Source of the DNA: Aureitalea sp. L0-47
GTDB lineage: Bacteria; Bacteroidota; Bacteroidia; Flavobacteriales; Flavobacteriaceae
Assembly: GCF_026126405.1 (NCBI RefSeq)
Contig: NZ_JAFMTQ010000010.1
Span: 1 to 64,000 of the forward strand
DNA length: 64,000 bases
Direction of reading: 5' to 3'
Under the pieces are notes generated by a model. The model was not told where the DNA came from and did not search any database. It worked only from the letters and a program-made list of their open reading frames with translations. Shown here in pieces: positions 8,658-18,057 of the stretch. Both the position numbers and the translations under genes were made by a program. Each line of letters opens with the position of its first letter. The stretch's first letter is position 1.

Positions 8658-9266
8658 CTACGCTTTGATAACTCTAAAGGTTAAGTTAATTCTCGGGTCA
8701 TGTATTCGTTTGGATTTGGGCAGTTGATGTTTCCAGAAGTGCTGAGTGCTACCTTTCATGAGCAACAGGCTACCGTGTTCCAGTTCGAGGGACGATTTTA
8801 AGGAGGTCTCTGTTTTATGGCGAAGGTGAAATTTTCTTTTGGTGCCCAAACTAAGGGACGCGATCACCGGGTTGGTTCCCAGTTCCTTTTCGTCGTCACT
8901 GTGCCAGCCGTTGCTGTCGTTTCCATCCCGGTAAAGATTGAGTAATACGGTAGTGAAATTTACTTTTGAAACGGCTTCTACCTTTTGTTTTATTTCTGAA
9001 AGGATAGGGGGGAAAGGTTTCGGATGCATGGTAATACCTGAATAAGAGTAGGGCTTTCCTGATTCGCCGTAGAGGGCCGTTAAGCGCGGTTGGGCGTATA
9101 CTTTTCCGAAGATCTTAATGTCATCCTGCTGCCAGTCTGTTTCATTCAGTAAGTGTTCGAAGTACTGGTCGGCAACTTCAGAAGAAATAAAATTGGGAAA
9201 ATAGGAAACTTCCGCATCGCGCAGTGGTAGCACGATCTCATTTTCTTTTCCTTCGAATAGATTCAT
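8658..9266 (-). CDS. AlkB-like Fe(II)/2-oxoglutarate-dependent dioxygenase
   Basis: From ATG 9266 it has 202 residues. The iron-binding triad is clear: His122 and Asp124 in GWHSDDE and His180 in HFWKHQLPKS. The two arginines that hold 2-oxoglutarate and substrate, Arg192 and Arg198 in RINLTFR, are present. The substrate-lid motif QPRLTALYG (about 59-67) is typical of the ALKBH2/3-like group that removes alkyl damage from DNA or RNA. The 23 extra residues upstream of ATG 9266 overlap the preceding gene and look non-family. The start overlaps the stop of the DoxX-like gene (ATGA), which supports coupling. Confidence 0.9.
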   Translation of the reverse strand: MNLFEGKENEIVLPLRDAEVSYFPNFISSEVADQYFEHLLNETDWQQDDIKIFGKVYAQPRLTALYGESGKPYSYSGITMHPKPFPPILSEIKQKVEAVSKVNFTTVLLNLYRDGNDSNGWHSDDEKELGTNPVIASLSLGTKRKFHLRHKTETSLKSSLELEHGSLLLMKGSTQHFWKHQLPKSKRIHDPRINLTFRVIKA

Positions 9267-9619
9267 ATCAATGTGTATTGATATACCCAGTACATCAGTG
9301 CGAATTGTAATGGTATTCTGCCAACTAGCACCCATTTCGGTAGATTTAACGAAGCTTCTTCGTTTTGAAGCATATAGACATGAGCAGGGAGGAATAACAC
9401 TAGTAGACCTATTAATAGCCAGGCGGCCAGATTCTGAGTTTCAGGATTGAGCAGCATAAGTCCGAAGACCATTTCCATTACACCCGTTACCAGGACCATG
9501 GTGGAATGTGCCGGGATATAGGGCGGCATTATCTTCTTATACAGTTTCGGCTTTTGAAAGTGGAAAAATCCAGCTGCTAAAAAAATGAAACCTAATAAAT
9601 ACTGGTGCCAGGGTAGCAT
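9263..9619 (-). CDS. DoxX-like small membrane protein
   Basis: 118 residues from ATG 9619, with four hydrophobic segments. The N-terminal helix LLGFIFLAAGFFHFQKPKLYKKIMPPYIP is typical of the DoxX-like/methylamine-utilisation-MauE-like family of four-helix membrane proteins, and TGVMEMVFGLMLLNP and PAHVYML support it. An earlier ATG at 9649 would add 10 residues. The stop overlaps the AlkB-like start by 4 nt. Why such a membrane protein is coupled to a nucleic-acid repair enzyme is not evident from the sequence. Confidence 0.85.
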   Translation of the reverse strand: MLPWHQYLLGFIFLAAGFFHFQKPKLYKKIMPPYIPAHSTMVLVTGVMEMVFGLMLLNPETQNLAAWLLIGLLVLFLPAHVYMLQNEEASLNLPKWVLVGRIPLQFALMYWVYQYTLI

Positions 9620-9670
9620 GTGTTTCTGAAAGTGAAAGTTCAGAACCAAAAATACATCAATAAAAATAAA

Positions 9671-9700
9671 AACCCTCCTTCATTAACACGAAGGAGGGTT
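9671..9700 (-). terminator. Intrinsic terminator of the giant surface-protein gene
   Basis: Perfect 10-bp inverted repeat AACCCTCCTT / AAGGAGGGTT with a 10-nt loop. On the minus strand the stem is followed by a T-rich tail (rc of AATAAAAATAAA). It lies 20 nt beyond the stop of the 2738-residue gene. Confidence 0.88.
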
Positions 9701-9720
9701 TTTACAACATATAACTTCAA

Positions 9721-12700
9721 TTATTCTTTAATAATCGATTTGGTCATTTGTCCATATTCGTTATTGATTATGAACATATAGGTCGCGCTGGCCAATTCTG
9801 AGATATCGATGGCTTTTTCAGCACCCATACCTTCGAGGTTGACCGTCTTAATTAGTCGTCCTGTCATATCGTAGATGGAAACTTGCTCCAGCTCCATTTG
9901 TTTCGGATTACTTAAGTAGACCTCACTATTTGCTGGGTTCGGATACAGTGTGATTGTTCCGAAGTTGCTAGGATCTGCTCCACCAAGGATACTTTCAACA
10001 GTAAGTTCGAAAGTACAGCAAGCTTCGTTTCCGTATTCATCTGTAGAACAAAGAGTCACAGTGTACGTACCATCTCCAAGCAATGTACCCGGAGCCGGAT
10101 CCTGACTGAATATAGTCAATGGATCTGTACAGTTGTCTGTGGCCGTAGCCTCACCAGAAGCCCAGTAATCTGGCACTTCGTAGAAGAGGTTGCCAGCTCC
10201 CGGATCCACTGTCTGATCTTCAGGACAGGTCACCTCCGGTGCCAATACATCTACAACTGTTACTTCGGCTGTACACGAGCTTATATTTCCGTTCACGTCA
10301 ATAGTGAATACTGTAACGGTGATTGGTGCTCCAATATCATCGCAATCAAATTCGAAAATATCCACTGCCGAAGTAAAGATTCCACAAGCATCGGTGTTAC
10401 TCGCGATCACATCTTCAGGAAGTATCGCTGCGAATCCGTTTTCATCCAGTTCCACAGTGATATCCATACAAACAAGGTCCGGAGCAATGTTGTCCTCTAC
10501 GGTAATAATGGCCGTACAGGTAGAAACATTACCATTCACATCGGTTACAAACAGGGTTACCATATTGTCACCTACGTCCGCACATGTGAAGGTATCGATG
10601 TCCAATGCAAGACTACCAATACCACAGGCATCGGTGGATGCACCTCCTACAAGGGCCGGATCAACAGTAACAGTACCATTTACATCCAGTTCCACAGTGA
10701 TGTCCATACAGACAGCAACAGGTGGTGTAACATCCTCTACCGTTACCACTGCGGTACATGTAGATGAATTACCATAGATATCTGTTACGGTGAGTATCAC
10801 GTTATTCGGACCAACATTCGAACAATCGAAAGTATCCTGAGAAACGCTTAGAGATCCGATATCACAATTGTCTGTAGATCCTCCGTCAATATCCATCGGG
10901 GTGATCATAGCCATTCCATTTGCGTCTAACTGGATAGTGATATCCTGGCAAACAGCCACTGGTGCTTCATCATCTGTTACTATAATATCGAAGGAACAGG
11001 TATTGGTATTTCCATTCACATCCGTAGCTGTAAATTCTATAGTCGTAGTTCCTACGGGGAAGACACTTCCGCTTGGTAGTCCCATGGTTTGAACTACTGA
11101 ATCAATGCCGCACTCATCGATAGCGAGGGCATCAGGGAAAGTCACCGCAGCACCACAAATACCTGCATCGTTGGATGCATTTACATCCATCGGACAAATG
11201 ATTTGTGGTGGAGTAACATCCACAACAGTAACAACGGTTGTACAGGTAGAAACATTACCATTCACATCCGTTACGGTAAGAGTAACCGTGTTCGGTCCAA
11301 CATTCGAGCAATCAAACGTACTTGGTGAGATACTCAGTGAAGCTATTCCACAGGCATCCGTACTTCCGTTGTCAATGTCCATAGCTGTAAGACTGGCATT
11401 ACCCATTGCATCAAGTAGTAACGTGAAGTCGGGTACACACATGGCTACCGGAGGTACATTGTCTTCCACTGTTACGGTCGCCGTACAGGTAGATGAATTA
11501 CCACTGGTATCCGTTACTGTAAGCGTTACCGTATTGGCACCAACATTCGAACAATCGAATGTAGACGGACTAACCGATAGAGAGGCTATACCACAATTAT
11601 CAGTACTTCCATTATCTATCTGAGCTGCTGTAATCGAAGCCATACCGTTAGCGTCGAGCTGTACGGTGATGTCTTGGCAAATAGCCACAGGTGGCTCGTT
11701 GTCGATCACTATCACATCGAAGCTACAGGTATCACTATTTCCGGCGGCATCGGTTACAACGAATGTGTTTGTTGTAGTCCCAACCGGGAATGCACTACCA
11801 GATGGTAATCCTGCAGTTTGCACCAATGTTAGTGGTGTATCTACGGAGTATGTAATGTTTAATACAGGTGGAATCGATGATTCTCTCGTTCCGAAACGTT
11901 TGGTAGTTCCTCCTCCTGTTGTTTCATTTCCTATGATGATCCAACCGAAATTAGTTCCCGGATTGTCCAGCATATCCTGAACATCTGAAACTAATGTAGC
12001 CGACGACCACATGTACGGTCCGTTGGCATCAACGGTTTGAATGGCACTGGATGCGGGATTAAATGTTCCACCAGGACCACCTGCCCATGGAGTACCCAAC
12101 ATGGCATCATCCCAGGTTGCATCGGGTGCAATTCCGGGAACTCCGAATCCACCTCCACCAGAACCAGGAGCGGTACCATTATCTGAGGCGCCTTCACCCC
12201 AATCTTCTAATACCCGGTACAGATTAAAATCTTGTGCACCGTTATTAGCTGAAGGGTGATCAGCCGTCATCGTTAGGCTTACACCTGTTATCGTAGCTCC
12301 CGCAGGAATGGTAGCAGCAACATCGAAAGCGAGTACTCCTCGATGACTCTCGTCTACACCATTCTGACCAACATACATCAGTTGACCTGCTCCGTTACTA
12401 TTACCAGGAGTCTCTGCGAAGAGTGAATTGTCTTTAGAAGGACTCAGGTTTGCAGTGGCGATAGAGCCACAATTGTCCGTTGCACTAATAGTATAATTCA
12501 CAACTCCACTACATAGTCCGGGATCATTATTAATCGTAATATCTGCAGGACAAGTGATTGCCGGAGGTTCAGTATCATTAACTGTGATATCAAAACTACA
12601 GGTAGCTGTATTTCCAGCTCCGTCGGTCACTACAAAAGTATTTGTGGTAGTTCCCACAGGGAATGCACTTCCCGAAGGAAGACCGGCAGTCTGAGTAACA

Positions 12701-15700
12701 GTTATACTTCCACCACCCGAACTAAATATTTCAAAGCTTTGCCATTGGTCTCCTGCGAAAATCCAGGCATAACCATTTTCATAGGTGACGGCATATCCAA
12801 TTAATTGAGGTGTCACACCAATTGTGCTTGAACCGGCATAGTTTCCGCTTAGATCAAAGAGATGTGCTGAGAGTGTAGTTATATCATATAACATGTACTC
12901 ATAGCCTGCAACTCCTGTATATCCGATTGTGTTAGCATTGTAGTTCGAACCACCGGGTTGTCCGCTAATTGCTGCAGTTCCGAGGGTGGCTCCGGTATTT
13001 CTATCTACCCTGGTAATTACACCATTTAAATAGTAAATAATCTCATTCGCGTCGGTATTTAAATCACCCTGTGATTGTGAACTTGGTTGATTCGCAGGAA
13101 GCTCATTAGTCACGCCATTTACAGGACAATCGCCTGCCAAGGTCATACTAACGACACCACCAGAGCCAAAACCGTTTCCTTCTGCCTGTCCTAAAGCCGG
13201 ATTCCACCACGCACCTCTGTAGTCAAAATTGGGTACAGAGCTGCTAATTAATGCTCCGGTGGTTCCGTTAAAGCAATCCAATGGATTAGTTGTAGTTCCA
13301 CCGAATACTGAATAGTATCTGTCTGCTCCCGGATTGTAAGCTAAGGAAGTTCTTATTCCCGCACCGCCTAAGGTCCCGATATCCAGAACTAATCCTGGTG
13401 AAGCATTAGCTAGAACTGAAGAAGTTGCACAATTATCGGTAGCACTAACAGTATATGTTACAAGGGCTGAGCAAAGACCGGGATCATTGCTAACCGTTAT
13501 GTCCGCAGGACAAGTGATCGTTGGATCTTCGGCGTCGATAACGGTTACGTCAAAACTACAAGTTGCTGTATTACCGCTACCATCAGTCACCACGAAGGTG
13601 TTCGTAGTTGTTCCAACTGGGAAGATGCTTCCACTAGGTAATCCAGCAGTCTGAGTTGTCGTCGCACCCGAGCAGTTATCTGTACCTATAGGCGCAGTGA
13701 AAGTTACTACTGCAGAACATAGACCGGTGTCATTGTTAACAGTGATGTCTCCAGGGCAAGTGATAGATGGAGGAGTGGTGTCCTCTACCGTCACGGTATC
13801 GGAAGCACTTCCTGTACATCCGTTCGCATCGGTGAAGGTGTAAGTGATCGTGTGTGTTCCGTTACCCGATGCACCCGAATCGAAGGTATATGTCATTCCG
13901 TTTCCATCGTCTGTCACTCCAGGCCCGCTATAGACACCACCTGCAGGCGTTCCACCTCCAAGACCTGTCAATACTGTATTCGGACAAATCGCACTGGGAG
14001 GAGCAGTAAATGTTACCGTAGGTAATGCAAATACTTCCACATCATCTGAGGCACTGTTGGTACAACCATTCGCATCCGTAAAGGTATACGTTAAGGTATG
14101 AGTTCCAACTCCAGCTGCTGCCGGATCGAAGCTGTACGTCATACCGTTACCGTCGTCCGTAACTCCTGGACCGCTGTAAACACCTCCCGAAGGCGTTCCG
14201 CCTCCAAGGCCGGCTTGTACGCCTGCATCTAAACAAAGATCTGCCAAAGCTGTAAAAGTTACCGTTGGTAAAGCAAATACTACAACATCATCGGAAGCAC
14301 TGTCGGAACATCCGTTGGCATCCGAGAAAGTGTAAGTAATTGTTGTTGTGCCGGCTCCTGCAGCTGCAGGATCGAAACTGTATGTCATACCATTGCCGTC
14401 ATCTGTAACTCCAGCTCCGCTATAAACACCTCCTGTAGGAGATCCTCCACCAAGACCAGTTTGTGCTCCGGCATCTATACATAGATCGGCCGGGGCGATA
14501 AAGCTGACTGTTGGTGTTGCATAAACTTCAACATCATCAGTAGCACTTCCAGAGCATCCGTTGGCATCTGTAAAAGTGTAAGTTAATGTATGAACTCCAA
14601 CACCTGCAGCGGCTGGGTCGAAGCTATAGGTCATTCCATTTCCATCGTCGGTTACTCCGGGTCCGCTGTAAACTCCGCCAGTGGGTGTTCCACCACCAAG
14701 ACCTGTCTGAACACCTGCAGCGATACACAGGTCGGCCGGTGCTGTAAATGTTACTGTCGGTAGGGCGAATACTTCAACGTCATCCGAGGCGCTGTCACTA
14801 CAGCCATTTACATCGGTGAAAGAGTATGTTATCGTATGGGTTCCTACGCCAGCTGCCGCGGGGTCGAAACTATAGGTCATTCCATTACCATCATCGGTTA
14901 CTCCTGGTCCGCTGTAAACTCCACCTGTTGGAGTTCCTCCACCCAACCCAGCTTGAACACCTGCGTCAACACACAGGTCGGCTGGTGCCGTGAATGCAAC
15001 CGTTGGTAAGGCAAATACCTCAATATCATCGGAGGCTGAACTGCCCCCCTGAGTATATGTAATTGTATGTACTCCAACACCAGCAGCTGCCGGATCGAAG
15101 CTATAGGTCATTCCATTTCCGTCATCAGTGACGCCGGGACCACTGTACACACCCCCTGTTGGGGTTCCACCACCAAGGCCCGCCTGTACTCCTGCATCTA
15201 TACATAGGTCGGCTGGAGCCGTAAATGTCACAACTATGCTAAGCGACGCAAAAGGCACCGTTGATAAACCAGTACCATAAGCAAAGGCATGATCGTAATT
15301 AGTCGGATTCTCAAAATCGGCCATTCCAACGGGGATCGCCCGTGAGGCCGGAGTATATTCAGTCTTATCCGGGGCTACTGCCGGGAAACCGTCCACTACA
15401 AGCGCCTGCAGATAAATTCCTGATGGATCCTCTACTGCAGGTAGGTTTCCACCTGGAGTTGTTGAGTTTCCAGTGTACATCACTGAATAAATATCGTCAA
15501 CACCGTTAGTAGGGTCTGTATCACTGTCTTCGTAGGCGTACATGGTTTCACCATTTGTCGCCAATGCGAAGCTCCCGGAAATAATTGTGGCAGTTCCACA
15601 GCCGTTTCCTGAAGTGTCTGAACAAGTTACAGTGAAGGTGTTCGGTGCAGTTTCAGTAATAACAATTACGTCTCCCTGATCGATTTGACCACCTGCCGGA

Positions 15701-17937
15701 GCTGTCCACTGCACTACCGCCTCGCCTGAAGAGAATAATAAGTTAGTATTATCGAATTCATCCTCTGTGAAATAAACTACTGTTCCGGCCGGGATGTTTT
15801 GTGCCGCGGCAAATGAGAAAGCATCGTCACTTGCACCATCATGAGCCATACCCATTATAGCTACGAGTGGATCGGATGCTGAGGTATCGTCATTAGTTAT
15901 GCTTCCTGTCGCAGAATTTGGCGATCCGCCGTCATATCCTGTACCCGTATCGATCATTAATTCGATGGTTTCGGTTGGTTCAACTACAGCATCGACTACC
16001 GGGGTAACCGTAACCGCCACTGTTGTTCCTCCCATAGGGATGGTAGCTGTTCCTGCAGATGCCGTGAAAGTATCTGCTCCGGAAGTCGTATAATCGGTTG
16101 TCAGAGTTGCCGTTCCACCAACAGTGAAATTAACGGTTATCGGTGAGGCTGCTGCCGCACTTAGCGTAAAAGTATATACCATACCAACACCACTGTCTTC
16201 CACGGTTGTTGTTGGAGCAGCTGCTAAAGTCAATGTTGGATTAACAGATCCTGTAGAAATGATAATATTCGCGAATGGAACATCTGAAAGTGTAGCGTTA
16301 GCCTGAGCATTGAACCAGTTGGTTGTGTTTTGGAAATTCGCCTGGTCTACCGTTACTCCACGTTCCGGAGGGAATCGGAATTCGGTCCTGTTCGGATCTA
16401 CTGCCGGGAACCCATCTACCACGACAGCGCCGGTATATACAGTTGAAGGATCTTCACCGGCTGGAATATTTCCGCCAGGAGAACCAGTAGCACCCGTATA
16501 AAGTACCGCATGTACTTCAGTCACCCCATTCGTAGGGTCGGTATCTGAATCGCTATAGGCAAATAAGCCCTCACCATTTGTTGCAGTTGCGAAGGAACCG
16601 GCAAGCACTGCAAGGGTTCCACAGGATCCTCCATTACATGTCAATGTAAAAGTATTTCCAGCGGTTTCCGTTGCAACAACCACGGTTCCTCGTGTGATTC
16701 CACCAGCTGGTGCCGTCCAGCGAATTACTGCTTCACCACTTGTTGTACTGAAAGCTAAAGTAGTGTTGTTAAATTCTTCTTCGGTAAAAAATATTTCAGT
16801 TCCTGCGGCGATATCGACGAGCGCCACAAAAGAGAAACCATCGGTTCCAGCGTGGTTCATTCCTGTTACCGCAACTGTGGGTGTTGTACTTAGCGTATCG
16901 TCATTTTCTATGGTGCCTGTGGCACTGCTCGGGCTTCCGGCTGTATAGCCAGTTCCGGGAGTGGCTGTAAGAATTACAGTCTCGTCCGGTTCAAGAGTAG
17001 TATCAAAAACAGGTACAATAGTCACGTTTGCTGAGGTACTTCCATTGGGAATAACCACCGTACCTGAAGATGCCGTAAATGTCGCCGCACCGGTAGCACC
17101 GTAGTCTCCCGGAGTTGAGGCTGTACCGCCTACTGAAAAATTCACTGTAGTTGGACCTACGGAAGCAGCACTGAGTGTAAAGGTGTAGACAATATTGGCA
17201 CCACTATTTTCAGAAACACTTGCAGGAGTTCTTGTAACCGTTAATGTTGGACTTGTACAAGCCAGGGTGAAGCTATTAAAAGCTACTGTGGATAATGGCT
17301 GATTGGCCTGTGCATGCAGGTAATTACTCACATTTTCCAGATCGTCCCTACACAGTCCGTCACGAATGCCTGCTGCAGCGAACTGGTATTCAGCTCTGCC
17401 CGGATCAACGGTAGGAAATCCATCTAACACGATAGCATTCGGGTAATCCGGGGTTGGATCCAGCGCTACTGGAATTGTTCCTCCAGCACCAAAGCCTGTT
17501 TCACCCGTGTAGAATACCCCGTAGATCTCTGTTACTCCGTTTGCCGGATTGGTATCGGTATCCTGGTAGGCATAATACGCCTCACCACTAGTTCCAAGCG
17601 CAAAACTACCTCCGAAATGAGCTGCTGTACCGCAGCATGATGTTGAAAAAGTGTTAGTCGATGTCTCGTTTACGAAAATTACCGTCCCTGCAGAAACGGC
17701 TCCACTCGCCGTGAAGCGAACTACAGATTCACCAGTCGCAAATACGTTGGTGGCATTATTGTATTCGTCTTCCGTAAAATAAACGGTTTCTCCGTTTACC
17801 AGGTCCTGAGTGACCAGGAAGGCAAAACCGTCCGGAGTGACGTGATTGGTTCCTATTACAACGGCCTTTTGCCCAAAACTCACGCTTATGGCAAAAAGAG
17901 CGATTAATAGTGTAAGTTGATTAGTAATTTTTTTCAT
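9721..17937 (-). CDS. Giant T9SS-secreted multidomain surface protein (lamin-tail-like, Calx-beta, PKD-like, HYR repeats)
   Basis: 2738 residues. Signal peptide 1-22. Residues about 23-880 hold three units, each a lamin-tail-like domain (VIGTNHVTPDGFAF type, with YFTEDE and ATGESVVRFTA) followed in the first two by a Calx-beta domain (VYTFTLSAA, DYTTSGA, EPDETVIL). Six tandem PKD-like repeats follow (about 900-1385). Ten HYR-type repeats (PPSITCPGDITV... TATCSFDVTV) run to about 2650. HYR repeat 2 is interrupted by about 235 residues (about 1505-1740) of propeller-like sequence and repeat 3 by about 210 residues (about 1820-2030) resembling a DNRLRE domain (GVLAFDVAATIPAGATITGVSL, WGEGAS). 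A T9SS type A sorting domain (TLYPNPANSEVYLS ... SIIKE) ends it. It is probably an adhesin or matrix protein; no catalytic motif was seen. Confidence 0.9.
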   Translation of the reverse strand: MKKITNQLTLLIALFAISVSFGQKAVVIGTNHVTPDGFAFLVTQDLVNGETVYFTEDEYNNATNVFATGESVVRFTASGAVSAGTVIFVNETSTNTFSTSCCGTAAHFGGSFALGTSGEAYYAYQDTDTNPANGVTEIYGVFYTGETGFGAGGTIPVALDPTPDYPNAIVLDGFPTVDPGRAEYQFAAAGIRDGLCRDDLENVSNYLHAQANQPLSTVAFNSFTLACTSPTLTVTRTPASVSENSGANIVYTFTLSAASVGPTTVNFSVGGTASTPGDYGATGAATFTASSGTVVIPNGSTSANVTIVPVFDTTLEPDETVILTATPGTGYTAGSPSSATGTIENDDTLSTTPTVAVTGMNHAGTDGFSFVALVDIAAGTEIFFTEEEFNNTTLAFSTTSGEAVIRWTAPAGGITRGTVVVATETAGNTFTLTCNGGSCGTLAVLAGSFATATNGEGLFAYSDSDTDPTNGVTEVHAVLYTGATGSPGGNIPAGEDPSTVYTGAVVVDGFPAVDPNRTEFRFPPERGVTVDQANFQNTTNWFNAQANATLSDVPFANIIISTGSVNPTLTLAAAPTTTVEDSGVGMVYTFTLSAAAASPITVNFTVGGTATLTTDYTTSGADTFTASAGTATIPMGGTTVAVTVTPVVDAVVEPTETIELMIDTGTGYDGGSPNSATGSITNDDTSASDPLVAIMGMAHDGASDDAFSFAAAQNIPAGTVVYFTEDEFDNTNLLFSSGEAVVQWTAPAGGQIDQGDVIVITETAPNTFTVTCSDTSGNGCGTATIISGSFALATNGETMYAYEDSDTDPTNGVDDIYSVMYTGNSTTPGGNLPAVEDPSGIYLQALVVDGFPAVAPDKTEYTPASRAIPVGMADFENPTNYDHAFAYGTGLSTVPFASLSIVVTFTAPADLCIDAGVQAGLGGGTPTGGVYSGPGVTDDGNGMTYSFDPAAAGVGVHTITYTQGGSSASDDIEVFALPTVAFTAPADLCVDAGVQAGLGGGTPTGGVYSGPGVTDDGNGMTYSFDPAAAGVGTHTITYSFTDVNGCSDSASDDVEVFALPTVTFTAPADLCIAAGVQTGLGGGTPTGGVYSGPGVTDDGNGMTYSFDPAAAGVGVHTLTYTFTDANGCSGSATDDVEVYATPTVSFIAPADLCIDAGAQTGLGGGSPTGGVYSGAGVTDDGNGMTYSFDPAAAGAGTTTITYTFSDANGCSDSASDDVVVFALPTVTFTALADLCLDAGVQAGLGGGTPSGGVYSGPGVTDDGNGMTYSFDPAAAGVGTHTLTYTFTDANGCTNSASDDVEVFALPTVTFTAPPSAICPNTVLTGLGGGTPAGGVYSGPGVTDDGNGMTYTFDSGASGNGTHTITYTFTDANGCTGSASDTVTVEDTTPPSITCPGDITVNNDTGLCSAVVTFTAPIGTDNCSGATTTQTAGLPSGSIFPVGTTTNTFVVTDGSGNTATCSFDVTVIDAEDPTITCPADITVSNDPGLCSALVTYTVSATDNCATSSVLANASPGLVLDIGTLGGAGIRTSLAYNPGADRYYSVFGGTTTNPLDCFNGTTGALISSSVPNFDYRGAWWNPALGQAEGNGFGSGGVVSMTLAGDCPVNGVTNELPANQPSSQSQGDLNTDANEIIYYLNGVITRVDRNTGATLGTAAISGQPGGSNYNANTIGYTGVAGYEYMLYDITTLSAHLFDLSGNYAGSSTIGVTPQLIGYAVTYENGYAWIFAGDQWQSFEIFSSGGGSITVTQTAGLPSGSAFPVGTTTNTFVVTDGAGNTATCSFDITVNDTEPPAITCPADITINNDPGLCSGVVNYTISATDNCGSIATANLSPSKDNSLFAETPGNSNGAGQLMYVGQNGVDESHRGVLAFDVAATIPAGATITGVSLTMTADHPSANNGAQDFNLYRVLEDWGEGASDNGTAPGSGGGGFGVPGIAPDATWDDAMLGTPWAGGPGGTFNPASSAIQTVDANGPYMWSSATLVSDVQDMLDNPGTNFGWIIIGNETTGGGTTKRFGTRESSIPPVLNITYSVDTPLTLVQTAGLPSGSAFPVGTTTNTFVVTDAAGNSDTCSFDVIVIDNEPPVAICQDITVQLDANGMASITAAQIDNGSTDNCGIASLSVSPSTFDCSNVGANTVTLTVTDTSGNSSTCTATVTVEDNVPPVAMCVPDFTLLLDAMGNASLTAMDIDNGSTDACGIASLSISPSTFDCSNVGPNTVTLTVTDVNGNVSTCTTVVTVVDVTPPQIICPMDVNASNDAGICGAAVTFPDALAIDECGIDSVVQTMGLPSGSVFPVGTTTIEFTATDVNGNTNTCSFDIIVTDDEAPVAVCQDITIQLDANGMAMITPMDIDGGSTDNCDIGSLSVSQDTFDCSNVGPNNVILTVTDIYGNSSTCTAVVTVEDVTPPVAVCMDITVELDVNGTVTVDPALVGGASTDACGIGSLALDIDTFTCADVGDNMVTLFVTDVNGNVSTCTAIITVEDNIAPDLVCMDITVELDENGFAAILPEDVIASNTDACGIFTSAVDIFEFDCDDIGAPITVTVFTIDVNGNISSCTAEVTVVDVLAPEVTCPEDQTVDPGAGNLFYEVPDYWASGEATATDNCTDPLTIFSQDPAPGTLLGDGTYTVTLCSTDEYGNEACCTFELTVESILGGADPSNFGTITLYPNPANSEVYLSNPKQMELEQVSIYDMTGRLIKTVNLEGMGAEKAIDISELASATYMFIINNEYGQMTKSIIKE
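13790..15235 (-). repeat. Six tandem PKD-like repeats within the giant gene
   Basis: Six copies of a roughly 234-bp unit encode about 79 residues each, with the core GGVYSGPGVTDDGNGMTY nearly invariant. Copy 1 (the 15.0-15.2 kb end) has a shorter linker: its TYTQGGSSASDD replaces the usual TFTDANGCSDSASDD. DNA of the copies differs at many third positions, so the repeats are not freshly duplicated. Confidence 0.9.
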
Positions 17938-18057
17938 AACGGGTTACTTAGATTAATCTGGTTGAGTAATATTTTGATAATTAGTACTATAAGTCAAAAA
18001 TAGATTTTCAATTTTCTATATGGTATACGTAATACTACGTAAATTCGATTTTTGGTG

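Noticed and set aside
10304-12259. Several plus-strand open frames of 70-170 codons (Thr/Val/Ser-rich) opposite the giant gene
   Set aside because: They reflect the HYR repeats read backwards; repetitive SSTVTxAVQV translations show they are shadows.
13790-15235. Periodic sequence that could be taken for a CRISPR array or satellite
   Set aside because: The period is about 234 bp, the units are coding throughout and translate to PKD-like domains; there are no short spacers or cas genes.
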